Source: Stutzerimonas stutzeri RCH2
GTDB taxonomy: Bacteria; Pseudomonadota; Gammaproteobacteria; Pseudomonadales; Pseudomonadaceae
DNA length: 64,000 bases
Direction: 5' to 3'
NCBI RefSeq assembly: GCF_000327065.1
Contig: NC_019936.1
Coordinates: forward strand, 1,798,001 to 1,862,000
Position numbers and translations under genes: made by a program. Below are positions 1-11,594 of this stretch, piece by piece. The notes beneath the pieces were generated by a model. It was given only the letters and a program-made list of their open reading frames with translations, was not told where the DNA came from and searched no databases. Each line of letters begins with the position of its first letter. Position 1 is the first letter of the stretch.

Positions 1-926
1 CTGGTATCGGTGGTCTGACCAACATCGAAAACAGCTGCAAGGCGCTGATTGAACAGGGCCCGCGGCGTATTTCGCCCTTCTTCGTGCCGGGTTCCATCAT
101 CAACATGGTGTCTGGCTTCCTGTCGATCCACTTGGGATTGCAGGGTCCGAACTATGCGATCGCCACTGCCTGTACCACGGGCACCCACTGCATCGGCATG
201 GCCGCGCGCAATATCGCCTATGGCGAGGCGGATGTGATGGTCGCAGGTGGATCCGAAATGGCTGCCAGCGGGCTCGGTATTGGTGGCTTTGCGGCGGCGC
301 GGGCGTTGTCCACGCGCAACGACGATCCCGCTGCGGCCAGTCGTCCGTGGGATAAGGAGCGTGATGGCTTCGTTCTGTCCGACGGTGCCGGTGCCCTGGT
401 GCTCGAGGAGCTGGAGCATGCCAAGGCCCGTGGCGCGCATATCTATGCGGAGCTGATTGGTTTTGGCATGAGTGCCGACGCCTTCCACATGACGTCGCCA
501 CCCGACGATGGCGCCGGTGCGGCGCGCTGCATCCGTAACGCGCTGAAGGACGCTCAGCTTAATGTCGAGCAGGTGCAGTACATCAACGCGCATGGGACCT
601 CCACGCCGGCAGGCGACAAGGCCGAGGCTGCTGCGATCCGCAGTGTGTTTGGCGATCATGCCTATGAGCTGTCAGTGAGTTCGACCAAGTCCATGGTCGG
701 CCACCTGCTCGGTGCCGCCGGTGCTGTCGAGGCGATCTTCAGCGTTCTGGCCATTCGTGATCAAGTCGCACCGCCGACCATCAATCTGCATGAGCCTGAC
801 GAAGGCTGCGATCTCGACTTCGTACCGCACCAGGCCAAGCCGAGGCCGATCGACGTCGCGGTGTCCAACTCCTTCGGCTTCGGTGGAACCAACGGTTCGC
901 TGGTATTCCGCCGGTTTGCCGAGTGA
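1..926 (+). CDS. fabF: Beta-ketoacyl-ACP synthase II, 5' truncated by window edge
   Basis: Condenses malonyl-ACP with acyl-ACP in fatty-acid elongation, in the cytoplasm. The reading frame is open from base 3, so the start codon lies outside the window; about 308 residues remain of a family of roughly 412. The visible part holds the nucleophile loop [11 protein letters not shown], the NAHGTST histidine motif, the [13 protein letters not shown] segment with the second catalytic histidine, and the C-terminal [12 protein letters not shown] glycine loop. It resembles E. coli FabF closely along its whole length. The TGA overlaps the GTG of pabC, the usual gamma-proteobacterial fab to pabC order. 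Confidence 0.97.
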   Translation, partial: GIGGLTNIENSCKALIEQGPRRISPFFVPGSIINMVSGFLSIHLGLQGPNYAIATACTTGTHCIGMAARNIAYGEADVMVAGGSEMAASGLGIGGFAAARALSTRNDDPAAASRPWDKERDGFVLSDGAGALVLEELEHAKARGAHIYAELIGFGMSADAFHMTSPPDDGAGAARCIRNALKDAQLNVEQVQYINAHGTSTPAGDKAEAAAIRSVFGDHAYELSVSSTKSMVGHLLGAAGAVEAIFSVLAIRDQVAPPTINLHEPDEGCDLDFVPHQAKPRPIDVAVSNSFGFGGTNGSLVFRRFAE

Positions 927-1740
927 CATCGAGCTGGCTGAACGGGCAACCCTGTATAGGGCTGCCCGTTCATGATCGCGGCCTGGCCTATGGAGATGGG
1001 CTATTCGAGACGATACGGGTCGCAGATAGTCAGGCTCCGCTGCTCGATCGCCATCTGCAGCGATTGCGCGATGGCTGTCAGCGCCTTGCTATCCCAATTG
1101 ATACCGATGAGCTGCGCAACGAGTTGGCGCGGTTCTTCCCAGTCCTGGGGCGGGGTGTTGCCAAGCTCATCGTCACACGCGGCACCGGGCAGCGCGGTTA
1201 TGCCCCGCCCGAGCCCTGTCAGCCGCAACGGCTGCTTTTAGGCTCGCCTCTTCCCGCCTACCCGCCACAGAACGCCCTCGCCGGGATCCGGCTTTTTCCT
1301 TGTGAGACACGTCTGGCCGAGCAGCCACGGCTCGCCGGCATCAAGCATTTGAATCGGCTGGAGCAGGTGTTGGCGCGTGCCGAATGGCACGATCCCGCCT
1401 ACGCCGAGGGGTTGATGCGCGATATGTCTGGCAGGGTGGTGGAGGGCGTCTTCAGCAATTTGTTCATGGTTGTCGACGGTGAACTGCGCACCGCGTCGCT
1501 GGTACGGTGCGGAGTTGCGGGTGTCATGCGAGCGGAGATCATGGCCCGTGCATCGCAGCATGGGCGCACCGTGGTCGAGAGCGACATCAGCTATGCCGAA
1601 CTGCTACAGGCTGACGAAGTGTTCCTTTGCAACAGCCTCTACGGTATCTGGCCTGTCACAGCTTTGGCCGAACGTGTCTGGCCGGTCGGTCCGCTGACCC
1701 GTAAACTGCAGGCCGTTGTTGCCGACCTGTTGAGTGATCC

Positions 1741-1744
<4 letters not shown>
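923..1744 (+). CDS. pabC: Aminodeoxychorismate lyase
   Basis: PLP-dependent fold-type IV lyase that converts 4-amino-4-deoxychorismate to p-aminobenzoate and pyruvate for folate synthesis. The 273-aa product has the family start NGQP...[13 protein letters not shown] and the PLP lysine in [12 protein letters not shown] (about K141). The GTG start at 923 overlaps the fabF stop by four bases (GTGA), which suggests translational coupling; its own stop overlaps the mltG start in the same way. Length and position between fabF and mltG fit the family. Confidence 0.95.
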
Positions 1745-4419
<2,675 letters not shown>

Positions 4420-4450
4420 AATCGACCGGAATTTTCGTTAGGAACACCGC

Positions 4451-4807
4451 ATGAGCCTGCCAGCAAATCTTGGTCCGCGTAATGGCATCCTGTCCCTGAC
4501 CATCAAGGACAAATCGGTGCTCTATGCCGCGTTCATGCCTTTCATCAAGCATGGCGGTCTGTTCATTCCGACCAACAAGAGCTACAAGCTTGGCGACGAA
4601 GTGTTCATGCTGCTCAACCTGATGGACGAGCCGGAAAAGATTCCCGTAGCCGGAAAGGTGGTCTGGATCACCCCCAAGGGTGCCCAGGGCAGTCGCGCCG
4701 CGGGAATTGGCGTGCAGTTCAACGAGGGCGACAGTACCGCCCGCAACAAGATCGAAACCTATCTGGCCGGTGCCCTCAAGTCGGATCGCCCGACCCACAC
4801 CATGTAA
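4451..4807 (+). CDS. pilZ: Type IV pilus biogenesis protein PilZ
   Basis: Small cytoplasmic PilZ-fold protein (118 aa) needed for type IV pilus assembly. It is founding-type PilZ: it starts directly at the beta-barrel (GILSLTIKDKSVLYAAF) and lacks the N-terminal RxxxR of c-di-GMP binding PilZ domains, so it probably does not bind the nucleotide itself. A GTTAGGAACACCGC leader carries the ribosome site. It lies 31 bp after holB, the same position as in other pseudomonads. Confidence 0.95.
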   Translation: MSLPANLGPRNGILSLTIKDKSVLYAAFMPFIKHGGLFIPTNKSYKLGDEVFMLLNLMDEPEKIPVAGKVVWITPKGAQGSRAAGIGVQFNEGDSTARNKIETYLAGALKSDRPTHTM

Positions 4808-4910
4808 CGCAAGCGTCCTGTGCGGCCAGGCAGGCCCACTGTCCTTCCCTGAATACCGGTCATTTGCTCTACAATCGCTCCTTTTTTCGCGATAGCAAGT
4901 AGTGCTTTTC

Positions 4911-5696
4911 ATGCTGGTAGATTCCCACTGTCACCTCGACCGCCTTGACCTCACTGCCCACGGCGGCTCACTGGACGCCGCGCTGGACGCTGCACGATCG
5001 CGTGGTGTCGGGCATTTCCTCTGCATAGGTGTCAGCGCCGATAACGCAGCGGCGGTCAAAGCGTTGGCCGAGCGCTATGCGGATGTGGACTGCTCGATCG
5101 GCGTGCATCCTCTGGATCTCGAGCCGACGAGCCAGCCGGTGCTGGACTGGTTGCTTGGCGAGCTGCAGCACCCGCATGTGGTTGCGATCGGCGAGACAGG
5201 GCTGGATTACCACTACGAGCCGGAAGCTGCGCAGATGCAGCAGCAGTCGTTTCGCCTGCACCTTGAAGCCGCCAGGCTGACAGGTAAGCCGGTGATCGTG
5301 CACACCCGGGCGGCCCGCGCCGATACGCTGGATCTGCTACGTGAAGCGGCGCTGCCGCAAGCTGGTGTGCTGCATTGTTTCACCGAGGACTGGGACATGG
5401 CCAAGGCGGCACTTGATCTCGGTTTCTATATCTCCCTGTCCGGGATCGTTACGTTCCGCAACGCCGATGCGCTGCGCGATGTAGCCCGCAAGGTCCCGGC
5501 AGATCGCTTGCTGGTCGAAACCGATGCGCCTTATCTGGCGCCGATTCCCCACCGTGGCAAAGCCAACCTGCCGCAGTACGTGCGTGAGGTTGCCGAGTTC
5601 CTCGCGCAGCTGCGTGGTGTCCCGTTCGAAGTGCTGGCTGAGCAGACCACTGCCAACTTCAAGACGTTGTTCCCGCTGGCCAGAGTGACTGGCTGA
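4911..5696 (+). CDS. tatD: TatD family metal-dependent hydrolase
   Basis: TIM-barrel metal-dependent hydrolase/DNase of the TatD family (261 aa). All metal-ligand motifs are present: HCHLD at the N-terminus, GETGLDYHY, a histidine in VIVHTRAA, LHCFTED, and the C-terminal VETDAPYLAP aspartate. The ATG at 4911 gives the usual MLVDSHCHLD start; a GTG at 4902 is in frame but would add residues the family lacks. A TACAAT box sits about 35 bp upstream, so it may have its own promoter despite following pilZ. Confidence 0.92.
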   Translation: MLVDSHCHLDRLDLTAHGGSLDAALDAARSRGVGHFLCIGVSADNAAAVKALAERYADVDCSIGVHPLDLEPTSQPVLDWLLGELQHPHVVAIGETGLDYHYEPEAAQMQQQSFRLHLEAARLTGKPVIVHTRAARADTLDLLREAALPQAGVLHCFTEDWDMAKAALDLGFYISLSGIVTFRNADALRDVARKVPADRLLVETDAPYLAPIPHRGKANLPQYVREVAEFLAQLRGVPFEVLAEQTTANFKTLFPLARVTG

Positions 5697-5806
5697 CGTT
5701 GCCCCGCGGAAAGTTGATGCTTGCCGAGCAAGCCTGATGCGCTGCCTTGTTTCTTGCCTGCATGGGCGGCGGCGCTTTTCTTGCCTGAATATCCACAAGG
5801 TGGTGT

Positions 5807-7201
5807 ATGACCGCTGAAACGCTGCACACCGGATCGCTCCAGCGCGGTCTGAAGAATCGCCACATCCAATTGATCGCTCTGGGCGGTGCGATTGGCACTG
5901 GGCTATTCCTAGGCTCGGCCGGGGTTCTGAGAAGTGCCGGCCCGTCAATGATCCTAGGCTACGCGATTGGTGGCTTCATTGCTTTTCTGATCATGCGTCA
6001 GCTCGGCGAAATGATCGTCGAGGAGCCTGTTGCAGGCTCCTTCAGCCATTTCGCACACAAGTATGGCGGTGGCTATGCAGGGTTTCTTTCCGGCTGGAAC
6101 TATTGGGTGCTCTATGTCCTGGTAGGTATGGCCGAGCTCACGGCGGTCGGCAAGTACGTACAGTTCTGGTGGCCCGAGGTTCCGACCTGGGCTACAGCCG
6201 CAGCGTTCTTCGTGCTGATCAACTTGATCAACCTCAGTAACGTCAAGGCCTTCGGCGAAACCGAGTTCTGGTTTGCCATCGTCAAGGTCGCCGCGATCGT
6301 CGGCATGATCCTGCTCGGGCTTTTCCTGCTGGTCAGCGGTAAGGGCGGCGAGCAGGCGAGCATCAGCAATCTGTGGAGCCACGGTGGGTTTTTTCCTAAC
6401 GGCTTCAGCGGGATGCTGCTGGCTTTGGCGATCATCATGTTTTCCTTTGGTGGGCTGGAGCTGGTGGGTATCACCGCGGCGGAAGCGGCTGAGCCGAAAA
6501 CCGTGATTCCCAAGGCAATCAATCAGGTCGTCTATCGCATCCTGATTTTCTATATAGGTGCGCTGACCGTTCTGCTGGCACTTTATCCCTGGGATGCGTT
6601 GCTGCTGACGCTGGGTGCCGCGGGCGACCCCTACAGCGGCAGCCCCTTCGTGCAGATCTTTTCGCTGATCGGCAGCGACACTGCTGCGCACCTGCTGAAT
6701 TTCGTCGTGCTCACTGCGGCGCTATCGGTCTACAACAGCGGTGTGTATTGCAACAGCCGGATGCTGTACGGCCTGGCTGAACAAGGCGATGCGCCGCGCA
6801 GCCTCATGAAAATAAACTCTCGCGGCGTGCCGGTCCTCGCGGTAGGGGTATCCGCATTGGTGACGCTGCTTTGCGTGGCAGTGAACTACCTGTTTCCGCA
6901 GGGCGCGCTTGAGTTGCTCATGTCTCTTGCGGTGGCTGCGTTGGTGATCAACTGGGCGATGATCAGTCTTGCGCATCTCAAGTTTCGACGTGCCATGCAG
7001 CAGCAAGGGGTCGAGCCAAGCTTCAAGGCGTTCTGGTTTCCACTGAGCAACTACCTGTGCCTGGCCTTCGTTGCCGGCATATTGATCATCATGCTGTGGT
7101 TGCCAGGGATTCGCATGTCGGTATTCGCCATTCCCGTCTGGGTTGGCTTTCTCTGGCTGTGCTATCGGCTGCGGGCTCGTTTGCTGGCGAGGGCGGTATA
7201 G
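5807..7201 (+). CDS. aroP: Aromatic amino-acid permease, AroP-like
   Basis: Proton-coupled APC-superfamily permease of the inner membrane, predicted to import phenylalanine, tyrosine and tryptophan. The 464-aa protein has about 12 hydrophobic segments and near-identical stretches to E. coli AroP, including GLKNRHIQLIALGGAIGTG, the segment ending SGWNYWVLYVLV, and IIMFSFGGLELVGITAAEA. A GGTGG ribosome site lies just before the ATG. The close PheP relation leaves exact substrate preference open. No partner genes are nearby. Confidence 0.88.
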   Translation: MTAETLHTGSLQRGLKNRHIQLIALGGAIGTGLFLGSAGVLRSAGPSMILGYAIGGFIAFLIMRQLGEMIVEEPVAGSFSHFAHKYGGGYAGFLSGWNYWVLYVLVGMAELTAVGKYVQFWWPEVPTWATAAAFFVLINLINLSNVKAFGETEFWFAIVKVAAIVGMILLGLFLLVSGKGGEQASISNLWSHGGFFPNGFSGMLLALAIIMFSFGGLELVGITAAEAAEPKTVIPKAINQVVYRILIFYIGALTVLLALYPWDALLLTLGAAGDPYSGSPFVQIFSLIGSDTAAHLLNFVVLTAALSVYNSGVYCNSRMLYGLAEQGDAPRSLMKINSRGVPVLAVGVSALVTLLCVAVNYLFPQGALELLMSLAVAALVINWAMISLAHLKFRRAMQQQGVEPSFKAFWFPLSNYLCLAFVAGILIIMLWLPGIRMSVFAIPVWVGFLWLCYRLRARLLARAV

Positions 7202-7221
7202 CGTTCACGGTAAGCCAGGGC

Positions 7222-7252
7222 AAAAAAAACCCGGATTCCAGAGAAGCCGGGT
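7222..7252 (-). terminator. Rho-independent terminator of the small RNA
   Basis: On the minus strand ACCCGG pairs with CCGGGT and the stem is extended by a further GAA/TTC match after one mismatch; eight T follow. On the plus strand the A run comes before the stem, so this works for minus-strand transcripts only and would also end read-through from the aminotransferase gene. Confidence 0.8.
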
Positions 7253-7330
7253 CAAGACCATTAGGAGTATGAAATCGCAATCCTAGCGACCTCATCTGGC
7301 TGGGCAGTGGGGGGATTGCCCGGCCAGTTA
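7222..7330 (-). ncRNA. rgsA: Probable RgsA (P16) small RNA
   Basis: The minus strand of the gap between aroP and the aminotransferase has the layout of a free-standing small RNA: an RpoS-like -10 (CTAATACT, 7336-7343), about 108 nt with no reading frame, then a stem-loop with eight U (7222-7252). In P. aeruginosa the RpoS-dependent RNA RgsA (PA2958.1) lies beside tatD on this same fab-pabC-tmk-holB-pilZ-tatD locus. The identity is inferred from position, strand, size and promoter type; no alignment was run. The exact 5' end is approximate. Confidence 0.72.
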
Positions 7331-7335
7331 CTCAA

Positions 7336-7343
7336 GTATTAGC
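7336..7343 (-). promoter_or_regulatory. RpoS-type -10 element of the small RNA
   Basis: Read on the minus strand the sequence is CTAATACT, close to the extended stationary-phase -10 CTATACT. No convincing -35 is present, as is common for RpoS promoters. It sits about 7 bases before the predicted 5' end of the RNA. Confidence 0.5.
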
Positions 7344-7421
7344 GCTGCATCTGCGCTCTGCAGGCGGATTTGTGCGGTTTTTAAACGCATTTGGAATACA
7401 TGTCTTGCCGGTTGATCGCGG

Positions 7422-8579
7422 TCAGTGCGCAGCCAGCTTTCGTAACAGGGCGAGCGTTTCGTCGATTACCCGCGCTGGTGTGTAGAAATGTGGAGAGAGG
7501 CGGATGCCGCCGCCGCGTAACGCACACACGACTTGCTCCGCCTTGAGGTGTTCGAACAGTTCAGCATTCGTCCAGTCAGCGAGTCGGAACGTGATAATGC
7601 CTGAGCGGCGTTCCGTCTGGCGCGGTGACAGGATGTCGATTCCGTTCAGGCCGTGGAGTCCCTGGGCGAGCCATTCGATTCGCTCGTCCAGCAACTTGGC
7701 GACTTGCTCCATGCCCACTTCCTCGAGCAGCGAAAGACTGGCTTCGAGTGCCATTGCCCCCAACAGGTTGGGGCTGCCGCACTCGAAGCGTCTGGCGCTG
7801 CGTGCGGGCTCCCAGTCGGTGCGGTCGTAGTCGCCGGCGTGTTCCAGCATGTGCCAGCCGTATTCGTGCAGCTTCAGCCGTTCGCGTAGGTCGCTGCGGC
7901 AATAGAAAACGCCGAGCCCTTCCGGGCCGAGCATCCATTTATGGCCGTCAGCCATGGCAAAGGCGCAGCGGTTCTGCTGCACATCGAAGGGCAGGGCGCC
8001 CAGCTGCTGGATCGCATCGATACACAAGAGCACGCCGCGGTGCTCGCAGCCTTCACCCAGACGGACCAGATCCAGACGCATGCCGCTGGCGTATTGAACG
8101 GCGCTGATCGCCATCAGGCGTACCCGTGGGCCGCAGGCCGCCAGCAGATCGCCTTCAGGGTCGGTGCCCTTGAGGTTGACCTGAACCACCTCGACACCGT
8201 AACGCTGCAGCGCTTCCCAGACGACGCGGTTGGACGGAAATTCCTCATCGCTGATGACGATCTGGTCACCGCTTTTCCAATCCAGCCCGAATGCAACGAA
8301 CGACAGTGCTTCGGAGGTGTTTTTCACCAGCGCCACGTCGGCGCTGCTTGGGGCATTCAGCAATCGTGTCAGGCGCTGACGCAGGCTTCGTTCTACTGTC
8401 AGCCAAGTTGGATAGTCGCGCGCACCGAGGGTCGCGTTCTGTTCGGCAAAAGCGCTGACGGCGCGCGCTGCTCGCAGCGGCCAGGGTGCGACGGCGGCAT
8501 GGTTCAGATATCGCAAACCGACTATTTGCGGAAATTCGTCATTTATTTGAATCATTTTTGGATGCCCCGTGCATTTCAT
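7422..8579 (-). CDS. Class V aminotransferase / cysteine-desulfurase-like PLP enzyme
   Basis: Fold-type I PLP enzyme of 385 aa, substrate unknown. The PLP lysine lies in ADGHKWMLGPEGLG (about K214), with the cofactor aspartate in LLCIDAIQQLG and the N-terminal YLNHAAVAP motif. It lacks the cysteine-rich active loop of true IscS/NifS enzymes and is closer to the isopenicillin-N-epimerase-like or kynureninase-like branch. The start may be at 8579 or at the internal ATG eight codons later. It is divergent from the TetR gene, with about 50 bp between them, so the regulator may act on it. Confidence 0.8.
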   Translation of the reverse strand: MKCTGHPKMIQINDEFPQIVGLRYLNHAAVAPWPLRAARAVSAFAEQNATLGARDYPTWLTVERSLRQRLTRLLNAPSSADVALVKNTSEALSFVAFGLDWKSGDQIVISDEEFPSNRVVWEALQRYGVEVVQVNLKGTDPEGDLLAACGPRVRLMAISAVQYASGMRLDLVRLGEGCEHRGVLLCIDAIQQLGALPFDVQQNRCAFAMADGHKWMLGPEGLGVFYCRSDLRERLKLHEYGWHMLEHAGDYDRTDWEPARSARRFECGSPNLLGAMALEASLSLLEEVGMEQVAKLLDERIEWLAQGLHGLNGIDILSPRQTERRSGIITFRLADWTNAELFEHLKAEQVVCALRGGGIRLSPHFYTPARVIDETLALLRKLAAH

Positions 8580-8630
8580 GACCGGTTAGGCATAATGGCT
8601 GCCTCGACTCAACCTTCAAGCAGCCTTCCT

Positions 8631-9251
8631 ATGCAGAATGAACCTCGTAAGGTCCGCGAATTTCGCCGCCGCGAACAGGAAATCCTCGATACAGCGTTGC
8701 AGCTTTTTCTCGAGCAAGGAGAGGATAGCGTTACCGTCGAGATGATTGCCGATGCGGTCGGTATCGGCAAAGGCACCATCTACAAGCACTTCAAGTCCAA
8801 GGCCGAGATCTACCTGCGGCTGATGCTCGACTACGAGCGCGACCTGAACCAGATCCTTCACTCGCCTGATCTGGACCACGACAAGGAAGCGCTTTCGCGC
8901 GCGTACTTCGAATTCCGCATGCGCGATCCGCAGCGCTATCGCCTGTTCGACCGCCTCGAAGAAAAAGTGGTCAAGGGCAATCAGGTGCCGGAGATGGTCG
9001 AGCAGCTGCACAGCATTCGTGCCTCCAACTTCGAGCACCTGACCCAGCTGATCAAAGGCCGCATCGCTGAAGGCAAGCTCGAAGACGTGCCACCGTACTT
9101 TCACTATTGCGCCGCCTGGGCGCTGGTGCACGGCGCCGTCGCGCTGTACCACTCGCCGTTCTGGAGCAACGTGCTGGAAGATCAGGACGGCTTCTTCCAG
9201 TTCCTGATGGACATCGGCGTGCGCATGGGCAACAAGCGCAAGCGTGACTGA
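8631..9251 (+). CDS. TetR/AcrR family transcriptional regulator
   Basis: One-domain repressor type, 206 aa. The N-terminal helix-turn-helix is clear (EQGEDSVTVEMIADAVG followed by IGKGTIYKHFKSKAEIY), followed by an all-helical ligand domain. ATG 8631 is favoured; an in-frame ATG at 8595 would add a low-complexity MAASTQPSSS tail and overlaps a possible CATAAT -10 box, so it is less likely. The stop overlaps the GTG of the radical-SAM gene, so the two are probably translated together, and the aminotransferase is divergent. The ligand is unknown. Confidence 0.9.
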   Translation: MQNEPRKVREFRRREQEILDTALQLFLEQGEDSVTVEMIADAVGIGKGTIYKHFKSKAEIYLRLMLDYERDLNQILHSPDLDHDKEALSRAYFEFRMRDPQRYRLFDRLEEKVVKGNQVPEMVEQLHSIRASNFEHLTQLIKGRIAEGKLEDVPPYFHYCAAWALVHGAVALYHSPFWSNVLEDQDGFFQFLMDIGVRMGNKRKRD

Positions 9252-10179
9252 AACGCAGGCCGATCGAACGGACGTGGTAACCATGAACGCGAGCGAGTTT
9301 CCCATCCGCTACATAGAGCCGGTATTTCGGCCGCCCAGCGAAGCGCATTCGCTGATCCTGCCGGTGACCAATGGTTGCTCCTGGAACAGCTGCACCTTCT
9401 GCGAGATGTACACCGCGCCGCAGAAGAAATTCCGCGCTCGCGATGAAGCCGAAGTGCTCGACGAAATCCGTCGCTGTGGTGAGCAGCTGATTGCGCAGCG
9501 CGTGTTTCTCGCCGATGGCGATGCTTTGGTGCTGCCGACCCGCCGACTTTTGAAGATCCTCGAGCAGATTCGCGAGTGCCTGCCGGAGGTGCAACGCGTC
9601 TCCAGTTATTGCCTGCCACGCAACCTGCGCAAGAAGTCGGTGGAGGAGTTGCGCGAGCTGGCGGATGCCGGTCTCGGCATGGCCTATGTTGGCGCCGAGT
9701 CTGGCGACGATGAGGTGTTGGCGCTCGTCAACAAGGGTGAGACCTACGATTCGACTCTCAGCGCGCTGGATAAGCTCGGGCAGGCTGGCATCGCGCGCTC
9801 GGTGATGATTCTCAACGGGCTCGGCGGTCGGCGTCTGAGTCGCCAGCATGCACGTAACTCGGCGCGCCTGATGAATGCCGCGCAGCCGGAGTTTCTGTCG
9901 ACGTTGGTGGTCAGCTTTCCGCAAGGTGAAGATCGCTTCCGGCAGACTTTTGAGGATTTTGAATCGCTGCCGCCGGATGAGCTGCTTCGTGAGCTGGAAT
10001 GGTTCTTGGACGATCTCGAACTGAGCGATACGGTTTTTCGCAGCGACCATGCATCCAACTATCTGGTGCTCAAGGGTGTGCTGGGGGCTGACAAGCCGGG
10101 TTTGCTGCGCCGCGTGCGTGAGGCTATCGAGGATCCACGTAACGCTCCGCTGCGCCAAGAATGGCAGCGCGGGCTCTGA
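9244..10179 (+). CDS. Radical-SAM domain protein with CX4CX2C cluster motif
   Basis: Predicted radical S-adenosylmethionine enzyme of 311 aa, reaction unknown. The cluster motif reads NGCSWNSCTFCEMY, so the cysteines are spaced C-X4-C-X2-C instead of the usual C-X3-C-X2-C. Later motifs fit the fold: GMAYVGAESGDDEVL resembles the G-E-S strand, and ILNGLGG follows. The chosen GTG overlaps the TetR stop by 8 bases; an in-frame ATG at 9283 is an alternative start. No substrate-protein or auxiliary-cluster cysteine set is visible at the C-terminus. Confidence 0.85.
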   Translation: MTETQADRTDVVTMNASEFPIRYIEPVFRPPSEAHSLILPVTNGCSWNSCTFCEMYTAPQKKFRARDEAEVLDEIRRCGEQLIAQRVFLADGDALVLPTRRLLKILEQIRECLPEVQRVSSYCLPRNLRKKSVEELRELADAGLGMAYVGAESGDDEVLALVNKGETYDSTLSALDKLGQAGIARSVMILNGLGGRRLSRQHARNSARLMNAAQPEFLSTLVVSFPQGEDRFRQTFEDFESLPPDELLRELEWFLDDLELSDTVFRSDHASNYLVLKGVLGADKPGLLRRVREAIEDPRNAPLRQEWQRGL

Positions 10180-10299
10180 CCGAATGCGCGTCGCCTCCTT
10201 TCGAGAGCCGGAGTTCGGGCGGAAGCGTTACCTGGCGTGGATGCTGCATTGCCAGTCGAATCGCCGGTTTTTCGTCGCCGGCACCTGGAGGTGAGATCC

Positions 10300-10911
10300 A
10301 TGCGTTTTCTGTTTGGAATGTCAGGCCTGCTGGCGGCACTCGCACTCGCGGGCTGCATGAAGGTCAGCGACATGGCCGAGGGCACCCGCTATCACCTGCG
10401 CGACGCCGGCATTCTCGATCATAGCGAGACACGTCGTTCCAGCTCCTGGCGGCTGCAACCTGATTCTTTCATCTATATCGCCCAGGGCCATTTCGTGCCG
10501 CCAGGGGACGTCTATCCAAGGCCGAACGTCGTGGCGGAAGAAGCTTTCAACGGCTTCGTCGAGTACTTCCCGATGGTCCGGCGGGCGCGTGAGCCCGCGG
10601 GTCTGGAGGAGGCTATGGCGCAGGCTGCGGCGGCTGGCGCCCATTACTTGCTGTACCTGCGTTTTGCTGCGGCCGATGACCGTATCGGTAGCTTTGATGA
10701 GCTGAACGATCAACGCGCACTGGACCGGCTTGGCGTCGACAGTGGGGTGATACAGCTGATGCTGGTGGAAACCGGTACGCGTTACCTGGTCGATACGGCC
10801 CGTATCCGCAACCGCGGCGGGGTCTTGGGTATTTACGATGCCAGGCCCGAGCATCTGCTGCGTCCGCCCTTGCAGGACTATGCTCGTCGCCTGTTGGGCC
10901 TGTCGCGCTGA
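10300..10911 (+). CDS. DUF4823-type lipoprotein
   Basis: Predicted lipoprotein of 203 aa: signal peptide [19 protein letters not shown] with lipobox LAGC at residues 16-19, so lipid would attach to C19. The mature part ([40 protein letters not shown]) fits my recollection of the DUF4823 family in pseudomonads, whose function is unknown. The start is set by GGAGGTGAG about 7 bases upstream, not by the longer in-frame ATG at 10237. It is 120 bp after the radical-SAM gene and may be transcribed on its own. Confidence 0.8.
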   Translation: MRFLFGMSGLLAALALAGCMKVSDMAEGTRYHLRDAGILDHSETRRSSSWRLQPDSFIYIAQGHFVPPGDVYPRPNVVAEEAFNGFVEYFPMVRRAREPAGLEEAMAQAAAAGAHYLLYLRFAAADDRIGSFDELNDQRALDRLGVDSGVIQLMLVETGTRYLVDTARIRNRGGVLGIYDARPEHLLRPPLQDYARRLLGLSR

Positions 10912-10964
10912 ATGATGTGGCAGTATCGGGCAGACGAGTTCAAGTACCCTCCGAGGAGAACCGA

Positions 10965-11531
10965 ATGACCGATACAGGCAAGGCCGGCGATCTACTGGCG
11001 CAGCTTTCGGCTGGCGAGAAGAAGGGGCTGCCCCCGGTACATCTATGGAACCCGCCGTTCTGCGGCGATCTGGACATGCGTATCGCGCGCGACGGCACCT
11101 GGTACTACCAGGGCACCCCGATCGGGCGGCCAGCGATGGTGCGTCTGTTTTCCACCGTTATACGGCGCGACGGTGAAGACTACTTCCTCGTGACTCCGGT
11201 GGAGAAGGTTGGCATTCAGGTCGAGGACGCCCCGTTCATTGCGGTCCGCCTGGAAGTGAGCGGGCAGGGCCGCGAACAGCGCCTGCGCTTCATTACCAAC
11301 GTCGACGATGAGGTCGAGGCAGGCGAAGAGCATCCGTTGCGTGTGGTCACTGATCCGCAGACCCAGGAGCCAGCGCCTTACGTCCATGTGCGCGCCAATC
11401 TCGAGGCATTGATTCACCGCAATGTGTTCTATGAGCTTGTGGAGCTGGCGGTGCCTGGCGAGGTTGATGGCCAGAGTTGGCTCGGTGTCTGGAGTGGTGG
11501 CGTGTTCTTTCCCATCGGCCGTGCCGAATAG
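10965..11531 (+). CDS. DUF1285 family protein
   Basis: Cytoplasmic protein of 188 aa with no signal peptide or membrane segment. The motifs [20 protein letters not shown] and [20 protein letters not shown] followed by [15 protein letters not shown] are characteristic of DUF1285, a family of unknown biochemical role. The start is chosen at ATG 10965 because of CCGAGGAGAA just upstream; an in-frame start at 10917 is unsupported. It ends at a two-way terminator facing etfQO. Confidence 0.85.
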   Translation: MTDTGKAGDLLAQLSAGEKKGLPPVHLWNPPFCGDLDMRIARDGTWYYQGTPIGRPAMVRLFSTVIRRDGEDYFLVTPVEKVGIQVEDAPFIAVRLEVSGQGREQRLRFITNVDDEVEAGEEHPLRVVTDPQTQEPAPYVHVRANLEALIHRNVFYELVELAVPGEVDGQSWLGVWSGGVFFPIGRAE

Positions 11532-11561
11532 CGATCAATGCAGGTCGGTTTCAGCGGCGAT

Positions 11562-11589
11562 AAAAAAGGCTCCCGAGGGAGCCTTTTTT
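11562..11589. terminator. Bidirectional terminator between DUF1285 gene and etfQO
   Basis: AAAAAAGGCTCCC-GA-GGGAGCCTTTTTT: a perfect stem with a very short loop, flanked by A and T runs, so it can end both converging transcripts. Confidence 0.92.
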
Positions 11590-11594
11590 GTTGC

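Noticed and set aside
7941..8630. An N-terminal extension of the TetR gene by 230 codons
   Set aside because: The extension runs antisense through the aminotransferase gene and has no domain; the helix-turn-helix begins just after ATG 8631.
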